From positions 1,550,001 through 1,614,000 of the forward strand of contig JAPDRO010000002.1 in the NCBI GenBank assembly GCA_030247885.1: a DNA stretch of 64,000 nt, written 5' to 3'. A program made the translations under genes and the position numbers. The notes below the pieces were generated by a model, which saw only the letters and a program-made list of their open reading frames with translations, searched no databases and was not told the DNA's origin. Source of the DNA: Taxawa tesnikishii (nom. ined.) (Eukaryota; Ascomycota; Dothideomycetes; Dothideales). Shown in pieces: positions 33,433 to 44,874 of the stretch; the stretch's first letter is position 1; every line of letters starts with the position of its first letter.

Positions 33433-34730
33433 TGCATGAAGAGGGGCTGGTATGCGGGCGTGGCGGGTCGATTCACAGTCATTTCGGCCGATGCGGGTCA
33501 TGCCGTGGTATGTTTCGGACCGAGAGATGAAGCGGTTGAAAAGGCAAAGTTTTATAACTCATCTGCGTGTTGGGTTCACTGGTACTGCCAGCTAACGTGC
33601 ATGCCGTTCTGGGGACCAAGGTACGAGAGTTGGCTACAGGGTCCACGGCCCGTTGGTGGGCCGTTTTCCTGAGCTGTTGTAGTCTTCTTGAACGTCGGTT
33701 CTCGACAAGTAAACAAGCAAATGTTGAACGGGAAGCTTTCAGGAACAGAGAAAGACGCGCAGCGTTTCCTGCATGCTGACGTCAAAGAGTGATCCAGGAG
33801 GCCGGAGTGCAGAGAAGAAGGCGGGGAGAGGAGGGGAGAGGAGAGGAGAGGAGGGGAAAGAGCTAGCAAGGTTCGCTCTCATAAAAGGATGGGGATGGGG
33901 ATGACGATCTTATTGAGGGGATGGCTCACAGAGGAGAGTGTACAGTACACTTCGGTCTCAGGCCTTCTGCTGTTGAGCACCTTAATTCTCCGCAGCGCTA
34001 TATACTTTAGTCTGAAGCCGGCCTTTGCTCTTCTCGTCCTTGCCGGCCTTTCAGCTGCCGCTCCAACCATGGTCGCTCATATACCAAGCACAAGAACAGA
34101 TGGCTCATATTGTGCTGCAACAGCTGGGGCACTGACTGGCACCAGGTGCGACGGCGGTTGCACGGGCACCGTGTCGGATTAACGCTACTCGAACACGACG
34201 ATGACGCCCGCCAGCAGCAGCTGACTCGACCTTCGGCAACGCCGCCTCAAATACACCCAACTCGCAATTTGCGAAGTACCCGAACCAGGGTCTGAGCCCT
34301 GCGAACTCTGCTTGTCAACTCTGATCTAAAGTTAGATACACAAGGTTGCGGGCGTCAATAACGTGCGCCCGACATCTCCCGGCGCAGGGGTTGAGTGGAG
34401 GAGATTCGGAGGGAGCAGCACTTAGTCTGGGCCCATGTGCGTTGCGTCGAAGACGGAGACGGACTGACTGGATTGTCTCTGGAGGAACGCGGGAGCGGCA
34501 TCGGATGTGAAGTGAGAGAGAGAGATATAACATTGTGGTGCAGACACGTCGAATCGTTGCAAGGCTATGAAAATTCTTTCTAGATGCCAGGTCTTAATAC
34601 ATGCAAAAAGCTGTGAACAAAAGGGTATCCGAAGTCATAGCCAAGCGTATCCCAAGGGCCCATTAAAGTCATCCATGCGCCGCCCCTCTACACGCAAACG
34701 CTAGACAGAGCAGAAGCATGCCCGCCCGTC
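33433..34730. other. intergenic region with purine-rich tract and one weak small frame
   Basis: This lies between the alpha-galactosidase promoter and the rhodopsin-domain gene's 3' end. A GA-rich tract (about 33816-33864) is built of GGAGAGG units. The only frame with any character is 33889-34182, listed separately. Nothing else is seen. Confidence 0.4.
33889..34182 (+). CDS. possible small secreted Cys-containing protein (weak)
   Basis: A 97-codon frame contains a textbook signal-peptide-like segment (LKPAFALLVLAGLSAAAP) followed by a short mature part with three Cys: GSYCAATAGALTGTRCDGGC, then TGTVSD. The signal-like segment is internal, at about residues 43-60, so the true start would have to be downstream of the first ATG or in another exon, and no ATG lies directly before it. 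I do not recognise the mature part. It could be a small secreted protein with an unrecognised exon structure, or chance. Confidence 0.22.
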   Translation: MGMGMTILLRGWLTEESVQYTSVSGLLLLSTLILRSAIYFSLKPAFALLVLAGLSAAAPTMVAHIPSTRTDGSYCAATAGALTGTRCDGGCTGTVSD

Positions 34731-36119
34731 CTAGTTCGCTAGGTACTTCCCCTTCAAGACCAGGTCGCGCTGGCTGCCACTGCTGTTGCTCGCGGTCTCA
34801 ACCGCCGTGTCTGTCGCCTCCTCTTTCCTCTGCTCCACAACTGTCACGACCCGGATCTCTCCATTCTCTACATCCTGCAAGCCCTCCGCCTTGCCGCTCG
34901 TCATTTCAATGTTCGCTCCGTTGAGCCTCAAGAAATCCCCGCTCGCTCTCCCCTGGCCAGATGCGAATCCAGATAGTGCGGTGCCTGTGCGCGCCCTGCT
35001 GCGGTTGCCGGAGCTGGTGGAGAGCATGCGTGGGAAGAAGCGCGAGACCATCGCCTTGAGAGTTGGGATGGTGCTGCAGATGATGCCGACGTTGGACTCG
35101 ATCGAAGACCAGTAGGCGGCAGGCCCGTTGTCATATGTGACGTCCTTAGAGATGCTGATTTCGTACAAGGCGCGCAGGCGCAGGATGGACGTGAGACAGA
35201 CACTGAGGCGGAGCGGTCAGCCTCTCTTCTGCGTGTAAAACAAGACAGCGGAGATACTCACAATCCTCCAAGGGCGAACACCGCCATCAACCCGTACTTT
35301 TGTCTGCGAGGAAGGTGTAGTTCTTTCAGGCACGGCATCGGCAGTAAAAAGACCGCAAAGTCGGTGAGGATGTTTAATGCTGCATTGGTGAACCAGACGG
35401 CAGCCTGGTTCAGACAATGACCTTTTTGGTTCTTGTTCCAGAAGAAGGAGACAGGTGCGCACATGAACAGGGTGCTGAGAACCGACCACGCGCCTGAAAA
35501 CCCACCAGAGTCAGCAGAGATAGCGTGGTGGAAGGTGATGCGTTTCCTACCATAGACGACAACCACGCCTAGCATGCCCAAGATAGTTCTGCGCATCTTG
35601 GTGCTCACGAAAACACGTAGGTATTGCAGAAGAATGGAAACCTTCGTTAACGTAAGGGAGACTTGGTAGATAGGCACAGATGCCCACATAGCCTGACGTA
35701 GGCTGGTTAGAGGTAGCAGCATAGAAGCATGTACACGGACTCACCCTAAGGATAATCAAATACTCATGTGCTGTGAGTGTGTCGAAATGGCGACCCTGAC
35801 CATTGGCAACCTCTGATAGAGAGTTCAGCGGCGCTTCACAAAGTCAACATGGGACTTTTCCTACCGTAACAGATGAGAGCGGTCAAAGCCACTGAGAAGG
35901 CCTACGTGGAGAAGGTGAGCGGGATGACATCCATGCAACAGACGTGGAACTTACGAATGCGCCGGCGATGAAGTGGTCCTCCAGCCCGACATTGCGCACG
36001 ATACATGCTCGAGTGTAGAAGCGTAGAGCGACCGTGACGAGTGCGAGGGACGTGAACACTACACTGATTGATACCGCTTCTCCTCCGCGAGAATGGTCGC
36101 GGTCGTCGGAATCCGACAT
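34731..36119 (-). CDS. fungal rhodopsin-domain (Pth11/SAT4-like) integral membrane protein
   Basis: A seven-TM protein of the large fungal SAT4/rhodopsin-domain group, which includes Pth11-type surface receptors. Six exons: the first (start 36119) reads SISVVFTSLALVTVALRFYT then NVGLEDHFIAGAF. Later ones give AFSVALTALICYEVANGQGR, LTLTKVSILLQYLRVFVST, WSVLSTLFMCAPVSFFWN and LNILTDFAVFLLPMPCLKEL, then RQKYGLMAVFALGGF-VCLTS ILRL. The cytoplasmic tail is about 100 residues and polar, rich in Ser, Gly and Glu. Family marks are RFYTR after TM1, WN after TM4 and LPMP before RRQK. All introns are short GT-AG types and the frame is intact. Ligand and signalling partner are unknown; no CFEM domain is present at the N-terminus. 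Confidence 0.82.
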
Positions 36120-37372
36120 TCTGTCAGGGAAATTTTGAATAGAGAACCAGACGGAGAGGGTATGGAGACGTCAATGACCACTGTCAGGGTCGTGGGGTGA
36201 TTGCCTCTAGAGAATGGATCCGAACGGTTGGACAACGATCATAGTACGGTAGCCCTACGTGACGCCGGCGGTCAAACGAAAGCAGGAGGTGTTAGGTTGT
36301 TGCTGTTTTACATAGTTTGTCCGAAGAAGAGATCCACTTGCCAGGTCACCTGCAACAGGGAGCGGACTGCCCTACATAAAAGGAATACACCTACCACCCA
36401 CTGTGCATACGCTCAGGGAACGGTGGTCATGTCTCAACAGAGTCGCGACGGCAGCTAGAATTAGACCGCACGCCGCCCACAGACAGACGAGAGAGCTGCG
36501 CGTGCTGGGACCGTGTCATGGCCCCCACGGCCAATCGTATGAGAGTGGATATGTGGAACAACTCGGTACACCCGGACAAGCTCTTGTGACGGAGCCAGAC
36601 TGCGTGTAGGCGAAACCCCCATTTGCTTCTTCCAACTGCCTCCCACCATCGCCACGTGTTTAGGCGTGCCACCCCCTGACTACAGCATGCGACGGTAAAA
36701 CGGGCTGGGAAGACGTTGGGACGGCGTCTGTATAGAATTTCGACGGAGGCCACGCACGGTGCGTACTAAAGTTCGATCTGGGGCATGGGAGTGCGCCGAG
36801 GTGCCAGTGTCGAGCTCGTGCTTTGAGACCCTCGCGAACAGCCAGAGTGGCACGTGTCTTGTCCGTTGGAGGTTCTTAAACGAAACATGGACTGAGGTTT
36901 GCTGTTAACACCTTTTGCTAAGAAAAAAAGGTTCCGATTTGAGGAAGGTCTCAAGATCCACGCCCCAGCCGGCATCAGATAGAGAGTTTCATCATGTCGC
37001 TCATCAATCGCAGATGAAAATCCCATGATGAACCCTGTGCAGATCACGTTCTACGGCTATCGCGAATACACGCATCACCCACCCACCCACCCACCCTTTC
37101 AGCCGGTCCGACAGCCTGGGAATAAGGGCCTGTCAGGCTCCGGAGCCCTGGTGGTGCCGCTAGACCGGGGATGTCGAAGTTAGATACCGCGCAGGTCGGT
37201 CAGTACTATTTGCGCCATTAGCGCGGGCTCAGGTGCAATTGCCGTTTTGGGAACTGGGGGCGAGAAGAAGAAGCCATATCAGGAGAGTGGCAGATCGGAG
37301 TCGATGTCGCCGGGGCGAGGCGGGGCAGTCCGGCCAGTTCTCAGGAGGAGCGATTGAGGCTGAGAGCTCTCC
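36120..37372. other. intergenic region with CACC tract
   Basis: This is upstream of the rhodopsin-domain gene and downstream of the aquaporin-like gene. It has a short CACC tandem array at 37076-37096. Frames at 36403-36609 and 36427-36753 are antisense to one another and resemble nothing. No gene is supported. Confidence 0.45.
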
Positions 37373-38561
37373 TCACGACATCCAACATTGGTACGGAGGC
37401 AGAGCGTTGTGGAAAACGCCATTCAGGGCCACTACGAGGTTGGGACCAACCCAATGGATCCAGTGATAGACTGGGAAAAAGATGCCGAGACGCATCGCGG
37501 GGTCGTAGGCTGTGCCGCGCCCCGCGTCAGCGGCTTTCTTTCGCAAGGCATACATGGGATCATCTCGGTTCAACTGTCATGATGCACTCGCTGAACAACC
37601 GGGTTTATCGGCATCAGTGGCAAAAGAAGAAATACCTGACGCGACGCCGATGAGGATGGCAGCGGCAGCAGCGCCAGAAATTGCTTCTTGTCTCGGATCT
37701 AAACCCAGTCCTGTTCTTAAGAACATAAGAGTCATACAGAACATGGTCAAGGAAAGGTTGGTGTCGCAATCGCCTGCTCCAAACTGCAGCGTCGATCGAC
37801 GGAGCCTGTGCAACCGACATGCCGCACCCGACATACGTGCTTCGCTCCCAACGCCGCCCGTATGAGGAAACCTCCTACATCAGCACCCACTGACTGAAGA
37901 CTACATACAGTACCGTTTGTGGGAAGGTCGATAAGCACATAAGGAACGTGGCGAAGCCGATTGCAGGGTTGACATGGCTTCCTGAGAACGGACCGGCCGT
38001 CAAGACGAAAAGAGAGAGAACTGCGGCGTCCGATATAGCACCAACGATACTCGAGACCAGGGATTTAGTTGAGAGGATGCTGTAAGAAAGCCGAGCAACC
38101 ATGAAGCAACTCCAACAAGTCTGGAATCTATTCTGCAATAGGTCCAAGGCCCATACTAAACAGCCCGCTCAAAAGGCAAGCATGCACGTTGCTAGTCGGT
38201 CTTTAACACACGTACTCCCGCTGGCATATGGTTCGCTTGGAAGCTCTGAAAGTATCCGCTTGCCCCAAGATTCGATAACCGTACCTTTCCGAAGGTAGGA
38301 TTTCTGAAGCCACGCAGATCGAAGCTTGCCTGCCAGGAAGAGAACGCCTTTGCATCTGGGACCTTCTTGAAGAGATCCTCGTCTTTAGGATAGTCCTGGG
38401 TTGCCACAAGTTCTTGGTTTCCACCCAGACGACCAAAAGGACGTGAGTTGGCCAATCTCCGCGGACGCGTGCAACCGATGCCCCCTTGGTGCGGCTCTCG
38501 GCGGCAAGGGTCGTAGTACGGTATCACTTTCCATCTTTGATCCATCATATGGCAGAGACAT
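37373..38561 (-). CDS. aquaporin-like (MIP) channel with DPA in place of the second NPA
   Basis: Start near 38561 (MSLPYDGSKMESDTVL). The N-terminal extension includes PFGRLGGNQELVATQDY and KVPDAKAFSSWQASFDLRGF, like fungal MIP extensions. The first half carries VGAISDAAVLSLFVLTAGPF then SGSHVNPAIGFATFL, with a normal NPA. The second half has MTLMFLRTGLGLDPRQEAIS, TM segments, then an intron (donor GTGCATC, branch CTGAC, about 77 nt) joining KPGCSA to TYDPAMRLGIFF. The second pore motif therefore reads DPAM where channels normally have NPAR. It ends VYHWIHWVGPNLVVALNGVF then HNALPPY. Frame changes lie at C5 38481-38485, near 37885-37887 and near 37847-37849, each curable by one base. The family is clear; transport function is doubtful because of the altered motif. 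Confidence 0.65.
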
Positions 38562-40380
38562 CGCAAAACAAGGAGATAGTACGCATTCCGCACTGATGAG
38601 CTATGATGGCACACGCCTCCAGCCATACATCAAGAGCGGTGCTTGCGTTCTTTTCTACCTTTGCTTACCAAACGTCCACAAAGCAAACAACACTGAGAAT
38701 TATCCGAAACTGACTGATCGAACACGAACGCGTGGTTTGCGAGGCGTCCCTTTCTATCCACTGTTGCCTTTCTGCATGTTGGTCTTTCGGTCGTTGGCCG
38801 GAGCATTTCTCGCTAGCCGACGACCAGAAAAGTAATACGATAGCCTCATTATCAGTGCAAGTTTCGAATCTGAATCCTTCGCAATCTGCTTCTCAGCACG
38901 CAACATCAGCTCCTGTACAGGGATGTTCGCGTCACCTCCCTCTGCACTCTTATCAATACGAGAACGCCGAGGTAGTCCTGCTGGTTACAGTGTCCTCGCG
39001 TCGAGGTGAATAGCTTCGATTAAACAACGGCGTAAACGATGCTGATCTTGCCAGAAACAGCAACCACTTTACCATAGGTGGTTTGCAAGACTCGGAACCC
39101 ACGTGTGGAGCTTAGCGCGCACTATTTGCCTCAACGAGAGGATGCTGTACTCTTTCTCTGTCTTCCGGACACATCGTTATACAGCGTAAGACCCCAATCG
39201 CCGCGCTTCGTTCAAATGTCTTTAGGGTGTTGCTACACAGCTGAACAGCCGTGCTCGCCGTTGTAGGATGCTCTACCACTCAGTCTCATACGTGCACCTA
39301 CATCAAATCTCCCAGATACTTCAAGAAGTTGTCATTGGACTACGCCCGGTAAACAGGCAACACCACCTACAAAATAACCGAGCAAACACTCTCAAAAGTT
39401 CCCGATGAAACCGTATCATCTTCGATCATCAACGACAATGCCAGCGGCCCAGGCATAGTCGCATCGTGCCTTGAAACCAGAAGGTCTTGCTATCGTAACG
39501 ACTCGGAAGCATTTTGTGGTTGCAGTTTATTCACAGCGCGCAACGAACCGTGCGCGCCGACGCGGAACTGATGAACGTTCCCAGCCCTCAAATTTTTCTC
39601 AGGGGTCACTTGAAATCACTCGCGGTGGAAGCCAGGCTTGCTACAGAGAACGTGAAGCAATCGGTCGGGAGCGTCACCGTTACTGGGGGACGATATAGAC
39701 GGGATGAGGGATTTCGTGCAGGGTGGCTTTACCGCGAGCACAAGAGCGGACTGGACGGATGAGGAGCGGACAATGTGGTCAAATGTTGTTGATAAGGCGG
39801 TTGGTGAAGAAGTGGATGAGCACGGTGGCATCCAGTTGGAAGGGTAGGTTGTTGCTGTGAAGAAATGATCTTTACAGTTGTATAAGCGTGAAGGGTTAGT
39901 ATAGCACGATCGATGTTTGAGAGCCGTGCAAGTAAGACAAGCGAGGACAGTGTATAGCCGTTTTGTTCGTATCATGCAGCTATCACAACCAGCACATTGA
40001 CACGAGAGGAGTGAGAAGAACACGAGAAATCCAGAGTACAGGACCTACAACTAGCAAGTACCCAGTGGACGGCAGAGACTAACGAACGGGTTTGCCGGCA
40101 TTTCCCCGCAAATCTGTTCGTTGATCTCTGCCCGGGGCAAGTACTGTTAGTAACTATCAACCGAGCACCATGAGGCGTCCAACGTCCAAAGCCCTCGACA
40201 GAGAGAAATGACCCTGGATGCCCTAAATGGCGATCATCTCATCCCCTCAGCTTGGCACCTACCTCTCGACTCCTGAATCCCCGTCTCACTCTCAAACCGC
40301 GAACGCCGCCCCTGATAATCGTCTTCCACTCTCGTCCAGCCGGCCAAAGCGGGGAAGCAGAACAGAGCAGTCGGGACGAG
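38562..40380. other. 1.8-kb intergenic region, divergent promoters
   Basis: This lies between the aquaporin-like start (minus) and the AhpC/TSA-like start (plus). Short frames only (38401-38835 plus is antisense to the aquaporin gene). No gene or strong element is seen. Confidence 0.45.
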
Positions 40381-41107
40381 ATGTCGGACTCGGAGAAGCA
40401 GTCAGAAGGGAGGTATCGTGTTCTTTCCAAAGAGGACTTACACAGCAAAACAAAATCACTTTCCATATTCGACCAGGACGGCAATGCTGTGCCTGTCACT
40501 CAAATATTCGATCGCAATAGCGCCAGCCAGCAGCGAAACGTCATTGTGTTCATCAGGCACTTCTACTGCGGCGTCAGTAGCCCTCTACTGGGACAAGTAC
40601 ATCACACCAGTCACTGATCCTCGTTAGAGCTGCGAAGAATACGTTCGGGCGCTGTCAAGAAAATTCACCGATGCTGCGCTCTCGCAATGTAATCCTGCAA
40701 CCACGATAAGCATAATCGGATGCGGCGATCATTCTCAAATCGACGCCTACAGAAGGCGCACCAACTGCAAGTACGACATCTATGCAGACCCGCAACGGAA
40801 GCTCTACCGGGCCTTCGACCTGCTTACTAGCTTGAACATGGGCGCGAAACCCGTGTATGAGACGAAGAGTATGACGGGTATCATCGTATCTAGCATATGG
40901 AACGGTTTGATGGCAGGACCTAAAGTCTTGAGTGGGGGAAACGTCACCCAACTAGGTGGAGAATTCATTTTTGTGGACGGAAACATGGTGTTCGCGCACA
41001 GAATGAGCACGACTAGGGACCACCTTGAGATTGACGATCTGGAGAAAGCGTTGCGCGATACGGATGTAAATGGACGTCCTGAATCAACTGGAAGTAGCGA
41101 TGCATGA
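40381..41107 (+). CDS. AhpC/TSA-type thioredoxin-fold protein (PRXL2C/AAED1-like)
   Basis: A thioredoxin-fold antioxidant-like protein of about 223 residues. The start at 40381 gives MSDSEKQSEGRYRVLSKEDL; upstream codons are open but the ATG here fits the family. The exons 40381-40572 and 40628-41107 are joined by a 55-nt intron exactly at the active site: VFIRHFYCG then SCEEYVRALSRK. The CxxC-like CGSC motif after RHFYC is the family's redox site. Further matches are TTISIIGCGDHSQIDAYRR, IYADPQRKLYRAFDL and GGEFIFVDGNMVFAHRMSTT, then DHLEIDDLEKAL. The frame is intact. Function is inferred as a peroxide or thiol reductase-like protein; members of this group are poorly studied in fungi. Confidence 0.83.
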
Positions 41108-43243
41108 GTGGAAATGTCTTTTGGGATTATCATCGCAGTTCTGTATGGAGCGGTATGCGTCTGTAGGTGACTATTGGCAAGGCTCCGAAAGTAAAGGTGG
41201 AATGGGACCAGTCGACTGTCGTTTTGATGGATTCTCCCCTAAGATAGATTGCGCGTGACAGGCTTCGACTAGCTACTAAAGATATCCAGTGTTGGGCCTT
41301 CCGATCTCTTCGAGTACGCTGCAAACCCTGTAAAATACGCAGCAGAAGATGCTAAAGGGGTTTTGGACTTTAGGGACTGTTCCGGTGACTATCTCAGGTC
41401 TCAGAGACAAAATTTCTTCGCTCGAAGGCTATTTGTGTTGTCTTCCCTGATACCGCTGGAGCGACAACCGAGGGAGTAGTTGCCGACAAGGCTTCGCTTG
41501 AATTTCACTATATAATCACCTGAGTTTCGCCTGCATTGTTCGCTTCCAGCTAGTATCATGAGAACGGCGTGCAAGGCAGAGCGAGGCAGCAGAACAGCAA
41601 CTTCAATGGTACGTGTTGCGCCGCGCAACCCCATACATGGGGTCCAGCTGCTGTTTCAGAGTGTATGCAGAGTAAGCATGTAGGGCAAAGCTAGACGCGT
41701 GCAGCGCAAGTTTCAAGAACAAGAACACGCCAGAAATAGATGGCCATTGCGGAGAGCGCTTGTCTCTCGTTGATAGTGAGCTACTGTCTATCGATATGGC
41801 AACCGTGTCTATCACTATCACTCCGCAGAGCACATGCACCCGCCGCCTCCAGGCTCCAGGTGTTCAACTCACATGGTGTGAGGAGGCAGCTGTCACAGGA
41901 GGCCCTTTCGTGAGTGATCTGCAAGCAGGGAGGCCGGGAACATGTCTGGTTGGCTTCTGCATGCACGGTAAGCGCCGGAGCTGCCGCTACGCGTGCTGTT
42001 GTCAATCTGGAGCCGACTAGGCGTTGAACGTAAGCCAATCAGAGCAAATGTAGGGCGCCGATTCTATCTGAGCCAATCTCAGGAGGACTGCGCTCGGACC
42101 CCGAGTAATGTCCTATGCAAGACGACGAGCTGTGCATTATTGAGAGGCCTCTCTTTGTGCGTGTCTCTCTGTACAGAAGCGACGGCGATTGGCTAGTGAG
42201 CGCCACACAAAGAGAGCACGTAGGCGTCGGCCTTGCGTGCCAGCGCGCGTGCGTGCGTGCGTGCAGTGCAGTGCATAATCGAGGAGCGATTGGGAGAGAC
42301 AAAGGAGCGGGTTGGCTCCTTTAGTGGCTCAGGGGTTGTGTTAGCCAAGCCCGCACTAAGGTGTAGCGTGGCCGGCTCGTGTGGATTGCTTCTTTTACGC
42401 TTGCCCATTGCCTGCCTGGATCTCCCTTCTCCTCTCTACAACTTCCTCCATCCCTCTCTTCTCCATCATCCACCCTCCTCCCTCTTGTGCTGTTCCGCGT
42501 GTCGCCGTCCCTCCTTCCTCGACCTCTCGTTCTTTGCAGACCTGCATATCTTCGATTACATAGCCCACTTCGAGCACTTCACATTGCAACTCATTGCCCA
42601 CTACAACAAAGTAATACCGCACCCATCCGCACGCGCTCCTCGCTGTTGCAGAGCAACCAAACAGCACCTATCAGCTATTTCACCAGCTCCCTGACCGCCT
42701 TTGGCCTTCGTCACTGGACGATCACCGCTATCGTCAGCATCATCTTCTGCTTAGAGTCGACTCACGTGGCTATCCGACGACAGCTGCCTTGACGTGTCTT
42801 GCATCTTCAGCTTGTGGTGACGCGGCCAAGTCGACAGACGACCGTCGCACGTGAAACGGGCCAACGTATAACCAACGACTTCCACCTCCACAAGAGCTGT
42901 CGCTTCGAACAGTCCTACTCCGCCATACAATCTTCTTCACACAAAAACACCGGCTCTCGGTTACCACTGACCGCCGACTTTCCACACTGGTATCTTTTTA
43001 ATTGCATAATCCTTTTCTGATTGCGTTGCTGCCTAAAAAGAGCGCGCGTGTCTACACATACTCTCCAACCTATTCATCGGCTTTATTTGATACACGACGG
43101 CACTTGGTTGAGAAGCTTTCACCAACAAGGATTTCTCTGAGCTGCTGCATTACAAAGCAGCGCTACCTCGACGAACTACACTTTACGACCAAAAACACCT
43201 ACAAACGGCATCACAGATCTAACGATCTTGTAAAAGAGTGAGC
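41108..43243. other. 2.1-kb intergenic/5' region with GCGT tract
   Basis: It contains a GCGT microsatellite at about 42247-42264 followed by GCAGTGCAGTGC, and a pyrimidine-rich tract (about 42420-42540: CTCC, TTCC, CCTCC runs) typical of fungal 5' regions and transcription start zones. It most likely holds a long promoter and leader for the gene at 43244. No protein is recognised in 41108-42400. Confidence 0.5.
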
Positions 43244-44874
43244 ATGGACGCTGGCGGTCTTGCTCAAATGACTTATAACGGATTTCCTTCTGCGGGTCTC
43301 GGCGTTCCCGGTTCCGGATTTGCTTCGCGCGGCAACAGAGGTGCCAACCCCAAGCGATTGAGCGTTGCCCTCCCACCCAAGGTCAGCTCCATCAACGAGA
43401 ACCAAGTTGACAACCCGACTCCTCGCACGAGTCGCTCCCATCTTCTCGCTGGTCTGCGCACGGCGCCAAAGACGCCCTCAGTCCCAGCTTCCGCTCCTTA
43501 CAATCAGACCCAGCACCAGGCTCAAGGTCTGGCCGCCTCTAAGTGGGCCGACAATGGCTACAACACCTACAACCAGGGTGTTCCCCAGACCGCGACCGGT
43601 GCTGCCTTCCCCAACAATAACTACGGCATGAACGCCGGTCATCAAATGTACTCCCTTCCGGAGCAGGTTCTGGCTCCACCTACATACTACGGTCAGGATG
43701 ATGAGATGGACCCAAATGTCTTGGAACAACTGCAGCTCACTGGCATGTTCCTTGCCCAACGCCAGCAACAGCTCCAGCAGCAGCTCGCCAACATCACAGC
43801 CGCCGCCAACCAGTTCCAAGGCTTGAACCTCAACACCAACCTCATGCGGCAGCAGACCCACCAGCAGTCTCCCATGACCCCAATGACACCGCAAAATGGT
43901 TTCTACGGACAGCAACAGCAAATCCAATCTCCCATCGAGGTTGCTGGACAGCCTGGTGTCTACCTTGTCTACAACCCAATGACTGGTCAATACCAGTATG
44001 CCATGGACACCGCGGTTCAGCAGCAGGCCGCTCAGTCAATGATGTCCCCAGTCTCTCAGGGCTCAGCAATCTTTGGCAGCCTGCCAAGCTCGCCCCCACA
44101 GTACGACTCTCCAACTCCAGCCTTCCGTGCTGAGATTTCACCTCCACCTACCGAGAAGCCCACTCCTATGAGTTCTCGCTCCATCACCCCGCCTAAGAAG
44201 TCTCCTTCGCCACCATCTGCTTTGTCACATGTCGAGCCTCTTCCGCCACCGTCTGCCAACGCTTTCCGCCGCGGTCACAAAAGGCTTCCTCCCTCGCCCT
44301 CGGCAACAACAACACTGTCTCTGATGGCCCCAAGACCTCTACCGCTGCCACATTCGGCAGTGCTCGTTCAGTGTTCCCACCAACTCCAATGACCGCCACC
44401 TTTGCTCCTGGAGCCGGTCGCGCTGGCGAGCACCCGATCCGTCAGCCTCGCAACCCGCCAAACATCGAGGAGCTTGTAGCTGCACCAACCTCCAAGCACG
44501 AAGGAAGCAAGAACTTTGCTACCCGTCAACGCCGCCGTGCATTGGACAGCCTTGTGCGCGCCGGCTCTTTTCGACGGGGTGTCAGTCGTTCCTCCAACGC
44601 CTCTCCTGTCAGTGAGGGCAGTGCCGCCTTCTTCGACGGCGAGGGTGTGAGCCGCATTCAGAGCCCAATTGGTAGTGAGAGGCAGATGAAGAGGAACAGT
44701 CAGGACAGCCTGGAAGCTCCGAGCAGCGCTGTACAGACTCCCGCTAGCGAGTACAGTGAGTTCGAGACGCCATCTAAGCAGCCTCCCGTTCCTGCTCAAC
44801 AGGGTCAAGAGCGCAGGAGGATGATGATGGGGCTGCTCAATGCAGCGGAGAAGAGAAAGAGCGGTATCTTCTAG
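43244..44874 (+). CDS. conserved fungal Gln/Pro/Ser-rich protein, function unknown
   Basis: I do not recognise a domain. The protein of about 543 residues starts MDAGGLAQMTYNGFPSAGLG. The middle has a Gln-rich helix (LAQRQQQLQQQLANITAAAN), then GVYLVYNPMTGQYQYAMDTA, Pro-rich and Ser-rich segments with SPP and TPP repeats, and a C-terminal block that looks strongly conserved: FPPTPMTATFAPGAGRAGEH, KHEGSKNFATRQRRRALDSL and the end RRRMMMGLLNAAEKRKSGIF. The frame changes at the A4 run 44279-44282; one extra A joins RRGHKKASSLALGNNN to the conserved end. The many SP/TP sites suggest a phosphoprotein, and the tail suggests a regulatory or RNA-associated role, but neither is shown. No intron is needed. 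Confidence 0.7.

Noticed and set aside
37081-37100. CACC tract considered as a telomere-like repeat
   Set aside because: Too short, unit is not the fungal TTAGGG/CCCTAA repeat, and it lies inside ordinary intergenic sequence.
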